Below, piece after piece: positions 1 to 5,299 of a stretch of 8,467 bases of DNA (the stretch's first letter is position 1; every line of letters begins with the position of its first letter). The notes under the pieces are model-generated. The model saw nothing but the letters and a program-made list of their open reading frames with translations, was not told the DNA's origin and searched no databases. A program made the position numbers and the translations under genes. Source of the stretch: Alphaproteobacteria bacterium. GTDB lineage: Bacteria > Pseudomonadota > Alphaproteobacteria > CBDBCS01 > JAHZLG01. The stretch is from positions 1 to 8,467 of the forward strand of contig JAHZLG010000263.1 in NCBI GenBank assembly GCA_022599995.1, written 5' to 3'.

Positions 1-22
1 CGCCTTCAGTAAGGAACACCCT

Positions 23-709
23 GTGAAAGGACGAAACCACCGTGATGCTTTTGCGTCTTCTTCCAGAAGGATATTGTCGATTGTTATTTTGCTTGCGACG
101 CTCGGCCTCGCAAGCCTTTGCTGGTTCGTGTTTCCGGTGCCTTACCGCTACCCGTCCGAGCAGGTGCAACAGTTGCCCAGGAACCTTGTCCTAACGCAAC
201 AATCGATAACCGAGGCGTTACGTCGCGACCAAGACAATGCCGATCTTTGGTTGCTCCTGATAAGTACCTACGAAGAATTGGGACAACATGAGTTGTCTCG
301 TGAAACACTGCGCCATGTCCGAACCCTGCTTGCCCCACCCACGCAAGGTGCTGGGCTGCGGGCGGATGTTGCGATTCCCCAGCCTCAGGATGGTGAGACA
401 GCTCCGCCTCCCCCCGATCTTGCAAAATGGCTGACGATCCTCCAGCTCGAAGCAGTTGCCGAGATGCGGAGCAACCAGGGAAAATTAACCCCTGAGGCAC
501 GCCAATTGCTCGGGACGATATTATTCCACGATCGAAACAATATCGCAACATGGGAGCTTTACCTGCGCGGACTCGTGCATGAAGGCAATGGCAATCAAGC
601 CCAAGCCGTTCTAGCCTATCTCGTTTTGAGATCGGACATACCTGCATCGCTTGAACAGGCCTATCGTGATATGATACAGTCGGCGATGCGCGATAGTGCT
701 GACAACTAA
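23..709 (+). CDS. Membrane-anchored TPR-like protein, possibly CcmI-like
   Basis: The 228-residue product has a basic N-terminus, one hydrophobic segment at about residues 17-37, then a soluble region, so it is probably anchored in the inner membrane with its bulk in the periplasm. Residues 71-103 (DNADLWLLLISTYEELGQHE and following) read like a TPR helix pair. A second helical pair at about 155-203 (LTPEARQLL, NIATWELYLRGL, QAQAVLAYLVLR) is similar. A Pro-rich linker at about 119-132 separates them. This layout recalls the C-terminal half of cytochrome c maturation factor CcmI, but similarity is weak and no other ccm gene is visible. The GTG start is chosen because AAGGA sits 7 bases upstream. 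The frame stays open to the window edge, so a start further upstream cannot be excluded. The GTG also overlaps a TGA (24-26) in another frame, which could be the end of an upstream gene. Confidence 0.65.
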   Translation: MKGRNHRDAFASSSRRILSIVILLATLGLASLCWFVFPVPYRYPSEQVQQLPRNLVLTQQSITEALRRDQDNADLWLLLISTYEELGQHELSRETLRHVRTLLAPPTQGAGLRADVAIPQPQDGETAPPPPDLAKWLTILQLEAVAEMRSNQGKLTPEARQLLGTILFHDRNNIATWELYLRGLVHEGNGNQAQAVLAYLVLRSDIPASLEQAYRDMIQSAMRDSADN

Positions 710-784
710 ATAAATCAGTGCTGCCCACGTACCACGGAAGCGTCTGATCTGCTCGGTCGCGGCCTCTCACTTCAAGATTGCGGC

Positions 785-1246
785 ATGAACAAGTCATTCC
801 TGAGCGATATTCTTCTGAACAACCACGGTCAGATAGTTTTTCAGCAACCCTCCTTGTTTAGCTTCTTTCACGATGGGGTGCCGTATCTTGTTCAAGCCGT
901 GAATTGCCGTATCACCCGCAACGGCGAGGCGATCAATGAACGCCACGTGCGCGTGATTGGCATTCTTGGCCATGCACCGCTGGCAATCGCCCGCACCCCA
1001 GTTTTGTTCGAACGCCTCACGCGCCTGTTAGATAATGTGTCGCTGCGTCACAAATTCGTTGATATTGTCCTCAACCAACATCGCCTTGCCATCAAAATAT
1101 ACGAAACGGCGATTACCGGCCCCTTTAATGATACGGAAATGCTCATGCGCGTCGCGGTCGAAGGGGTGCTAATAGATTCGGACATCGTCTATGAGATCAG
1201 GGGGATCATTGACGCTGGAAAAAACCTCCCCGGTGTGAGGGTGTGA
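785..1246 (+). CDS. Hypothetical protein upstream of fliX
   Basis: I do not recognise this 153-residue protein. It has no signal peptide or clear membrane segment and looks cytosolic, with mixed strand/helix composition. The N-terminal half (FQQPSLFSFFHDGVPYLVQ, then ITRNGEAINERHVRVIGIL) looks beta-rich, and the C-terminal half (VLFERLTRLLDNVSLRHKFV) looks helical. Its ATG follows 75 bases of non-coding sequence and has no strong ribosome-binding site. The stop lies only 4 bases before the fliX start, and the fliX ribosome-binding site (GAGGG at 1237-1241) falls inside its last codons, so the two are probably co-transcribed. A role in flagellar assembly is only a guess from that pairing. Codon use looks like its neighbours and nothing suggests recent transfer. 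Confidence 0.7.
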   Translation: MNKSFLSDILLNNHGQIVFQQPSLFSFFHDGVPYLVQAVNCRITRNGEAINERHVRVIGILGHAPLAIARTPVLFERLTRLLDNVSLRHKFVDIVLNQHRLAIKIYETAITGPFNDTEMLMRVAVEGVLIDSDIVYEIRGIIDAGKNLPGVRV

Positions 1247-1250
1247 CCTG

Positions 1251-1687
1251 ATGCGCATAGAAGGCACAAGAGCTCCCACCATCGAGGGCGCTGGAAGGAA
1301 AAAGAAAACGCAATCGACGTCGCCCAGCTTCTCGATGGAGAGGTCAGCAGGTGCTGCCGCAACCACGCGAACCGCCCCAACCGAGTCCCCCCTGTTCATT
1401 GAACCACAAGATGCCGTCGACCCCGACGAGCAACGGAAACAACAGCAGCACGTGGAAATGCAATGTTAGACAGCCTCGACCACCTTTATGTGGCAACCCT
1501 TACCGGGGTGATTGATATGGCAACAATCAAACGCATTCAAGCCCAACTTGCTGAGCAACAACGCAGCCGCGACGAGGGAGTCGCGATCGGGGGCTCAGAA
1601 GCACTTCAAGACATATCGGAAACGCTCGCAGAGATCGAAACACGCCTCGCGGTCGAATTGGCCAAACGAAATGTCGCCCCCTCATGA
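1251..1687 (+). pseudogene. fliX: fliX, flagellar assembly regulator, split by a frameshift
   Basis: FliX is an alphaproteobacterial regulator that couples basal-body assembly to FlbD-dependent class III flagellar transcription. The N-terminal part is read from ATG 1251 (MRIEGTRAPTIEGAGRKKK..., 72 codons to TAG at 1467-1469). The C-terminal part lies in another frame, with MLDSLDHL near its start and EIETRLAVELAKR near its end, the latter being a FliX hallmark. Before ATG 1463 the second frame reads ARGNA, resembling the basic RRGR-type stretch that normally precedes LLDALD in FliX. The frame switch therefore probably falls in the CAA/CAG-rich tract at about 1431-1450. The whole span, 437 nt, is one base short of 146 codons, fitting loss of a single base and a normal FliX length of about 140 residues. 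A GAGGG ribosome-binding site precedes ATG 1251. Sequencing error, true mutation, or coupled translation from ATG 1463 are all possible. Confidence 0.8.
1463..1687 (+). CDS. fliX: C-terminal FliX domain, separately readable frame
   Basis: This 74-codon frame carries the recognisable FliX domain: MLDSLDHLYVATLTGVID, then a helix rich in Gln/Arg (IKRIQAQLAEQQRS), then ISETLAEIETRLAVELAKR. The family normally has the equivalent LLDALD...EIETRAAVELAK signature in one continuous chain of about 140 residues, so this is a part and not a complete protein. The ATG lies four bases before the TAG of the upstream frame (ATGTTAG), and GGAA at 1453-1456 could serve as a weak ribosome-binding site. Translational re-initiation to give a free C-terminal domain is therefore conceivable. 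Its own TGA stop is shared with the antiporter start in an ATGA overlap. Confidence 0.7.
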   Translation: MLDSLDHLYVATLTGVIDMATIKRIQAQLAEQQRSRDEGVAIGGSEALQDISETLAEIETRLAVELAKRNVAPS

Positions 1688-2655
1688 TCTCGTTTCTTTT
1701 TTTGTTTATCGGGCTCGTGATGCTCGTGGGTGGGGCTGAATCGGCTTTCCGCGGTACCGTTTCGATATCGCAACACTTGAAACTTTCCAAAGGGTTTGTC
1801 GGCCTCGTCATTCTTGGTTTTGGCACATCACTCCCGGAGCTCTTCGTCTCGAGTTTTGCAGCCCACGAAGGGCGGGGCAGTATTGCCCTTGGCAATGTGA
1901 CTGGCAGTAACATCACCAATATCTTGCTTATTCTGGCGGCAGCTCTGCTGATTTTCCCGCCGAAGAAAACCCTGTCGATGCAAGGGTTGTTCAAGCCGCA
2001 AGAAGCAATTGCGATCATGGCGGCCACCGGCGTGTTTATCGTTTTGGTGCACCTGAATGGCTTTTCCTTCGCGATGGGGATCATCCTTGTCGCGACCCTT
2101 CTTTCCTACCTGTTCTTTGACTGGCAACGCTCGCGGACCTCCAAGAACAAAACAGAGGAAGAGAAGGCCGATACCGATACCGATGCCGATGCAGAGCCGA
2201 TGCCTTTCCTCTGGGCGTTTTCACTGTCCGTGCTGGGTTTGGTGCTTCTATTTATCGGGTCACAATTTTTTGTCCAAGGGGCAAGCGACCTCGCCGCCCT
2301 GATCGGCGTGCCGACTGGAATCATTGGACTGTCTATCACGGCCATTGGCACGTCCCTGCCGGAGCTCTCCGTCGCGCTTTCTGCCTCACGGAAGGGAGAG
2401 TACAGCGTCGTCATTGGCAACGTGCTGGGCAGCTGTCTGTTCAACCTGCTTGCTGTAACTGGTGTGGCAAGCCTGATAGCCCCAATCCACCCCGGAGAAG
2501 AGCTCTTCCTGCACGTTACCTATGTCCTGCCGGTAGCAACCGCTGCCGCCCTGGTGGTCATCTATTTTCTGCGGCAGATCGCAAGACCTGCCGGGTTTCT
2601 GCTTATGATTAGTTTTTTTGCCTGGCTGAGTTTTTTGTCGGTGCAAGCTGGTTAG
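1684..2655 (+). CDS. Calcium/sodium antiporter, CaCA family (YrbG-like)
   Basis: This inner-membrane cation exchanger of 323 residues has the normal length for bacterial YrbG-type CaCA proteins, which move Ca2+ against Na+ (or K+/Na+). The two inverted alpha repeats that form the ion pathway are both intact: LGFGTSLPELFVSS with GNVTGSNITNILLI in the first half, and SITAIGTSLPELSVALSAS with GNVLGSCLFNLLAV in the second. About ten hydrophobic segments are visible. The central loop between the two halves is acidic (EEEKADTDTDADAEP) and is encoded partly by a 6-bp tandem repeat. The ATG at 1684 overlaps the fliX stop (ATGA), implying translational coupling although the two functions are unrelated. 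The last 47 bases overlap the convergent modB gene, and the final hydrophobic helix lies in this overlap. Ion specificity cannot be read from the sequence. Confidence 0.93.
   Translation: MISFLFLFIGLVMLVGGAESAFRGTVSISQHLKLSKGFVGLVILGFGTSLPELFVSSFAAHEGRGSIALGNVTGSNITNILLILAAALLIFPPKKTLSMQGLFKPQEAIAIMAATGVFIVLVHLNGFSFAMGIILVATLLSYLFFDWQRSRTSKNKTEEEKADTDTDADAEPMPFLWAFSLSVLGLVLLFIGSQFFVQGASDLAALIGVPTGIIGLSITAIGTSLPELSVALSASRKGEYSVVIGNVLGSCLFNLLAVTGVASLIAPIHPGEELFLHVTYVLPVATAAALVVIYFLRQIARPAGFLLMISFFAWLSFLSVQAG
2168..2191 (+). repeat. 6-bp tandem repeat (CCGATA/CCGATG x4)
   Basis: There are two copies of CCGATA followed by two of CCGATG, with another CCGATG a few bases later. The repeat is in frame in the antiporter gene and encodes the alternating Asp-Thr/Asp-Ala stretch of the acidic cytosolic loop. 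The 6-bp period means copy-number change would not break the frame. Confidence 0.8.
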
Positions 2656-3310
2656 CAAACCAAAGGGCACCTAAGGCAATGGCAAAAGACACAATGCCGA
2701 GCCCCGCCGCATCATACTCACGACCCGGAAATTGCGACAGATTGTATATTGCCAAGGGCAATGTTTGTGTCTTGCCGGGGATGTTGGCGACAAACACTAC
2801 TGTCGCCCCAAACTCGCCCAAGGCACGACTGAACCCAAGCACAACGCCCACAATCAGTGATGGCTTGATGAGCGGCAGGATGATGTAAAAGAAAACGTGC
2901 TTGTCCGATGCGCCGAGCACGCGTGCGGCGTCCTCCAGGTCGGCATCGACTGATTCAAACCCTAAGCGGAAGGCACGAACCATGAGCGGCAACCCCATGA
3001 TGCCCGCCGCCAATGCCGCCCCATACCAGTTGAAGGCAAATGAAAACCCCGTGGTGCTCTCGATGAATTGCCCAATCGGTCCTCGGGGGCCGAACGAAAG
3101 CAACAAGATATAGCCAATCACGACAGGTGGAACCAACAACGGTAGGTGCACCAATCCATCAACAAGCGATTTGCCAATAAAGTTTTTGCGCGCAAGCAAC
3201 CACGCAAGGAGCAATGCGGGAATCGTGCCACCCAGCGTGGCAAGCATCGAGACACGCAAGCTCAACCAGAGAAGGTCAACGGTGAGTGCTGAGAATAAAG
3301 TGTCAAGCAT
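2609..3310 (-). CDS. modB: Molybdate ABC transporter permease ModB
   Basis: This is the membrane subunit of the ModABC molybdate importer, 233 residues, close to the usual 225-230. The N-terminus (residues 1-41, ending LLLAWLLARK) matches the standard ModB opening. HLPLLVPPVVIGYILLL is the typical ModB second helix. The EAA-loop that docks on the ATPase is clear: EDAARVLGASDKHVFFYIIL followed by PLIKPSL and GFSRALGEFGATV. About five to six membrane helices are present. The ATG at 3310 gives the normal N-terminus, though no good ribosome-binding site precedes it. modB lies 800 bp downstream of modA on the same strand, separated by a repeat array, whereas the two are normally adjacent. No modC (ATPase) follows, because the convergent antiporter gene occupies that position. 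An inverted repeat at 3389-3415 could be an operator for it. Confidence 0.95.
   Translation of the reverse strand: MLDTLFSALTVDLLWLSLRVSMLATLGGTIPALLLAWLLARKNFIGKSLVDGLVHLPLLVPPVVIGYILLLSFGPRGPIGQFIESTTGFSFAFNWYGAALAAGIMGLPLMVRAFRLGFESVDADLEDAARVLGASDKHVFFYIILPLIKPSLIVGVVLGFSRALGEFGATVVFVANIPGKTQTLPLAIYNLSQFPGREYDAAGLGIVSFAIALGALWFANQLAPTKNSARQKN
2640..2671. other. Nested dyad in the convergent antiporter/modB overlap
   Basis: An outer stem GGTGC (2640-2644) pairs with GCACC (2667-2671), and an inner stem TGGTT (2649-2653) pairs with AACCA (2658-2662) around the loop AGCA. It spans the antiporter stop codon, at the place where a bidirectional terminator would be expected. Neither direction is followed by a run of T, so it is not a canonical intrinsic terminator. 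Confidence 0.3.
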
Positions 3311-3480
3311 TGTGCAAGGACGAACAAGGAAGAAAGCGACGTGTAACCATTAATGGGGATGGCTAACCGAAGGGCATTGGACAGTGGGCTATCATAGACA
3401 ATAAGTCTGTCATAGCTGTGACTTTTCGAAAAAAAGACGTCATGGTCGACGAATGGCTAGCGGGGCAAGCCCTGCTGACC
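3311..3480. other. modB upstream region without a gene
   Basis: These 170 bases precede modB on the minus strand. I see no credible coding sequence. They contain a perfect 10-bp palindrome CCATTAATGG at 3347-3356 and the inverted repeat at 3389-3415, both candidates for regulator binding. I could not identify a convincing -35/-10 promoter pair. Confidence 0.4.
3389..3415. promoter_or_regulatory. 27-bp imperfect inverted repeat upstream of modB
   Basis: The left arm CTATCATAGAC (3389-3399) and right arm GTCTGTCATAG (3405-3415) match at 9 of 11 positions around the 5-base centre AATAA. It lies 79 bases upstream of the modB start. The size and spacing suit a dimeric regulator. A ModE-type molybdate repressor is an obvious candidate by context, but the sequence is not a clear match to the ModE box as I know it. 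It could equally form an RNA hairpin. Confidence 0.4.
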
Positions 3481-3531
3481 GGGTTGGCACCGGGATTTTG
3501 CGGTGTCCTGCTCGGGCTGTTTCCCTGCGAT

Positions 3532-3547
3532 CTGTATCGCGATACAG
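3532..3547. promoter_or_regulatory. Perfect 16-bp palindrome (CTGTATCGCGATACAG)
   Basis: This perfect dyad sits in the first, most divergent unit of the minisatellite, replacing sequence that is TCCGCGTCGG in the other units. It is 222 bases upstream of modB. Its length and symmetry suit a repressor operator, but the cognate protein is unknown. Confidence 0.4.
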
Positions 3548-3713
3548 GCTCCTGTGCTCTTTTTAGGGGTTTCCCTGCGATCCGCGTCGGAACGCGCCTT
3601 CCCGCGCCTCTTCGGGGTTTCCTGCGATCCGCGTCGGAATCCATGTTCCCGCGTCTCTTCGAGGTTTCCCTGCGATCCGCGTCGGGAGTCCTATTCCCGT
3701 GTCTTGCTCGGGC

Positions 3714-3729
3714 TGTTTCACGTGAAACG
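3714..3729. other. parS: parS-like site 1 (ParB-binding centromere motif)
   Basis: TGTTTCACGTGAAACG matches the canonical bacterial parS sequence TGTTTCACGTGAAACA at 15 of 16 positions and contains the perfect 14-bp palindrome GTTTCACGTGAAAC. ParB nucleates on such sites and ParA then segregates the replicated origin region. The site is embedded in the fifth unit of the minisatellite. It is the strongest of five such motifs in the window. Confidence 0.7.
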
Positions 3730-3808
3730 TGTCGGGAGTCTTATTCCCGTGTCTTCTCGGGGTTTTCCTGCGATCCGCGTCGGGAGTCCTATTCCCGTGT
3801 CTTCTTGG

Positions 3809-3824
3809 GGTTTCCCGTGAAACG
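3809..3824. other. Degenerate parS-like site 2
   Basis: GGTTTCCCGTGAAACG matches canonical parS at 13 of 16 positions. It is at the start of the seventh minisatellite unit, two units on from site 1, and may be a decayed copy of it. The left half-site is damaged, so ParB binding is doubtful. Confidence 0.4.
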
Positions 3825-3940
3825 TGTCGGAAGGTATGTTCCCGCGCCTCTTCGGGGTTTCCCTGCGATCCGTGTCGGAATCCATGTTCTCGTGCCTCTT
3901 CGGGGTTTCCTGCGAGCCGTGTCGGGAGGCACGTAGCTAT

Positions 3941-4110
3941 GGATATTTTGTGATTATCTTTGCCATTCCCACAATGAGAGATGATGCTTTGGGGTCGGGT
4001 TAACGTCATTCACACCTGCACCCGATAAAGATACTTGCCATTATGTCACTTCTCGCATCGTGGCCAAGGACACGCGCCAGCTAGGCGTCATTGGTCATGC
4101 ACAATCAGGT
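3941..4110. other. Region between modA stop and the repeat array
   Basis: These 170 bases follow modA on the minus strand and are more AT-rich than the array. I see no convincing gene, terminator or promoter. With the array and the modB upstream region they make up the 800-bp gap in the mod gene set. Confidence 0.35.
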
Positions 4111-4974
4111 TCAAGGAAGATCAAACCCAGCCTGAACAAATTGCTGACCAACGGAAGCCGACAAAAAGAGGTGGTAGATTTCCTCTCCTGTATTGCTCCA
4201 CGCCATGGCACCGTAGAGCACAGGTGGAAAAAGATGCAGAATGGACAGTGCAGGAAATTCAGCGTTGACATCACTGCGATAGACAAACCCAAGCGGCACG
4301 GCCTGCGACTTTATCGCGAGGGTGGTGGCCCGGACGTGCGGGAAAAATACCAACCGGTCGTACAATTCGGTATGAACCCCTAGTGTCTCCAATGCACGCG
4401 TGGCGTGAACTCCAGCGGGGGCGAGCACCGGATCCGCCATTGCGATGCGTTTCGCCTGCCGCAGCAACGTGATGGTTGCCTGAGGGGGCAATAAGCCAGC
4501 ATTGCCGGCTTTTTCTGGGTGCACGGTGGTGGATCGCGACCTCTGCCCTACAGTTGCCTGCGAGACCTGCGAGGTCTGCGAGCCCTGCGAGACCTGCGAG
4601 GTCTGCGAGCCCTGCGAGACCTGCGAGGTCTGCGAGGCATGCGAGACCAGCACGAGCCGGTTGCGGACGAAGTCTCCCTGAAACTGTGCTTTTGCCGCAT
4701 GCTTGTCCAGCCACTCGATCCATTCATAGTTTGCCGACAGAAATAGATCGGTGGGAATGCCGTGAGATACGCTTCGCGCGAGTTGCCCTGAGCTTCCAAA
4801 GATAATGGTGATATGAGGGCGTCCGTCTTGCGCAGCAGTTTTGTTGAGCGCCTCAACCGCGGGGGAAAGCACTGGCTGAAGCGATGCCGCAGCAAGCACC
4901 GTCACCGAATCCTGCGCATGAACCGGTATGAGCCGTCCAAAACAAAACAAGCCAACGAAGAAAAACAGGCGCAT
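4111..4974 (-). CDS. modA: Molybdate-binding periplasmic protein ModA, with repeat insert
   Basis: This is the substrate-binding subunit of the ModABC importer. From the ATG at 4974 it is 287 residues with a signal peptide (hydrophobic FFFVGLFCFG, cleavage probably after VHA at 20). Family features are VTVLAAASLQPVL (Ser31), FGSSGQLARS (Ser61/62), DLFLSAN, RNRLVLV, AMADPVLAPAGVHA and GFVYRSDV (Tyr232), which correspond to the oxyanion-binding loops. At about residues 111-165 it carries an insert of some 55 residues, partly SQ-rich (SQTSQVSQG repeated), absent from typical ModA proteins of about 250. It falls between the loop after RNRLVLV and the ADP motif, probably on the surface. The frame is open upstream to 5145, but that extension lacks family features and puts 57 residues before the signal peptide, so 4974 is preferred although no strong ribosome-binding site is seen. 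modB lies 800 bp downstream. Confidence 0.92.
   Translation of the reverse strand: MRLFFFVGLFCFGRLIPVHAQDSVTVLAAASLQPVLSPAVEALNKTAAQDGRPHITIIFGSSGQLARSVSHGIPTDLFLSANYEWIEWLDKHAAKAQFQGDFVRNRLVLVSHASQTSQVSQGSQTSQVSQGSQTSQVSQATVGQRSRSTTVHPEKAGNAGLLPPQATITLLRQAKRIAMADPVLAPAGVHATRALETLGVHTELYDRLVFFPHVRATTLAIKSQAVPLGFVYRSDVNAEFPALSILHLFPPVLYGAMAWSNTGEEIYHLFLSASVGQQFVQAGFDLP
4558..4647. repeat. 9-bp tandem repeat within modA (27-bp higher-order unit x3)
   Basis: There are ten near-identical 9-mers of the form CTGCGAGNN on the plus strand. The order GAC, GGT, GCC repeats three times as a 27-bp unit (4558-4638; the third copy ends GGC), followed by one variant 9-mer. On the coding strand each 9-mer gives Ser-Gln-X. 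Slippage would change ModA length by multiples of three residues without breaking the frame. Confidence 0.9.
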
Positions 4975-5040
4975 CGATGAGACGATGGCCCTTTGGTGCG
5001 TGCCAAAGAAGCGCGATGACATAAGGGATGAGAGGAACAT

Positions 5041-5081
5041 AACGCAAGGCAGGGGGGAAAATGAGTGAAAAACGCAAGGCA
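5041..5081. repeat. 11-bp direct repeat upstream of modA
   Basis: AACGCAAGGCA occurs at 5041-5051 and again at 5071-5081, exactly 30 bp apart and each followed by a G-rich stretch. The pair lies 67-107 bases upstream of the modA start. The spacing of about three helical turns would suit tandem binding of one regulator, but it could also be a chance duplication. Confidence 0.4.
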
Positions 5082-5182
5082 CGGGACAAGATGCTCGCGA
5101 CTTATTCTTTGCGGGCACAATCGTCCTTACCCACCGAGCGATCAATGGCGGAATCGGGCGTGCTGGTTTTGCTCTGGGGGCG

Positions 5183-5198
5183 TGTTTTACGTGACACG
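5183..5198. other. parS-like palindrome 3
   Basis: TGTTTTACGTGACACG matches canonical parS at 13 of 16 positions and keeps the ACGTGA core. It is 70 bp from a related site at 5253, in the hisI-modA gap. It is a weak candidate alone, and the pairing gives it some weight. Confidence 0.35.
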
Positions 5199-5252
5199 CG
5201 CTCGTGGTGCAGACCTGTCTCGTCTAGGCATCGTGCAGGGCAATCGCAAGCC

Positions 5253-5268
5253 CGTTTCACGTGACACG
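5253..5268. other. parS-like palindrome 4
   Basis: CGTTTCACGTGACACG matches canonical parS at 13 of 16 positions, with an intact left half-site GTTTCACGTGA. It lies in the hisI-modA gap. It shares ACGTGACACGCG with the site at 5183, so the two are probably related by duplication. Confidence 0.4.
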
Positions 5269-5299
5269 CGCGACGTCGAGCAAGAGCAATTGTCAGTAC

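Larger units (their letters stand above)
3505..3940. repeat. Minisatellite: about nine tandem 47-51 bp units
   Basis: Units begin with GTTTCC or GTTTTCC at about 3519, 3569, 3617, 3664, 3715, 3762, 3810, 3857 and 3905. On the plus strand a typical unit reads GTTTCCCTGCGATCCGCG, TCGG, a variable stretch of about 8 bases (for example AATCCATG or GAGTCCTA), then TTCCCGCGTCTCTTCGGG. Most units contain a short inverted repeat CCCG-N8/9-CGGG. In two units the first block is replaced by a parS-like sequence (GTTTCACGTGAAACGTG at 3715, GTTTCCCGTGAAACGTG at 3810). Unit lengths are not multiples of three and reading frames drift from unit to unit, so the Arg-rich open frames on both strands look like by-products. 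The array fills the gap between modA and modB. The whole unit is conserved, not a repeat with unique spacers, so it is not a CRISPR array. Confidence 0.85.
4975..5299. other. modA-hisI intergenic region
   Basis: These 325 bases between hisI and modA contain no convincing gene. They hold an 11-bp direct repeat (AACGCAAGGCA at 5041-5051 and 5071-5081) and two parS-like palindromes (5183-5198, 5253-5268). I see no clear intrinsic terminator after hisI. The modA promoter should be here, but I could not place it. Confidence 0.5.

Noticed and set aside
84..797. 237-codon minus-strand open frame
   Set aside because: It lies antisense to the TPR-like gene, which has a good ribosome-binding site and a plausible membrane anchor. 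The antisense peptide has no recognisable features.
3484..3502. Sigma-54 promoter (TTGGCAC...TTTTGC)
   Set aside because: The GG and GC elements are separated by 12 bases instead of the required 10, and it points away from any gene into the repeat array.
3418..3936. 172-codon plus-strand open frame across the minisatellite
   Set aside because: It is built from repeat units whose lengths are not multiples of three, so the peptide changes frame relative to the unit. It has no ribosome-binding site or known domain.
3505..3940. CRISPR array
   Set aside because: Both halves of each unit are conserved, the variable part is only about 8 bases, unit lengths vary, and there are no cas genes nearby.
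3563..4009. 148-codon minus-strand open frame across the minisatellite (contains FHVKQ)
   Set aside because: FHVK-type strings are what a parS palindrome gives when translated. The Arg-rich composition comes from the repeat, and no family features are present.
4476..4805. Plus-strand open frame rich in ARPARSAS repeats
   Set aside because: It is the antisense reading of the 9-bp repeat inside modA, which is clearly the real gene.
4975..5145. N-terminal extension of modA to 5145
   Set aside because: The added 57 residues have no family similarity and would place the evident signal peptide internally.
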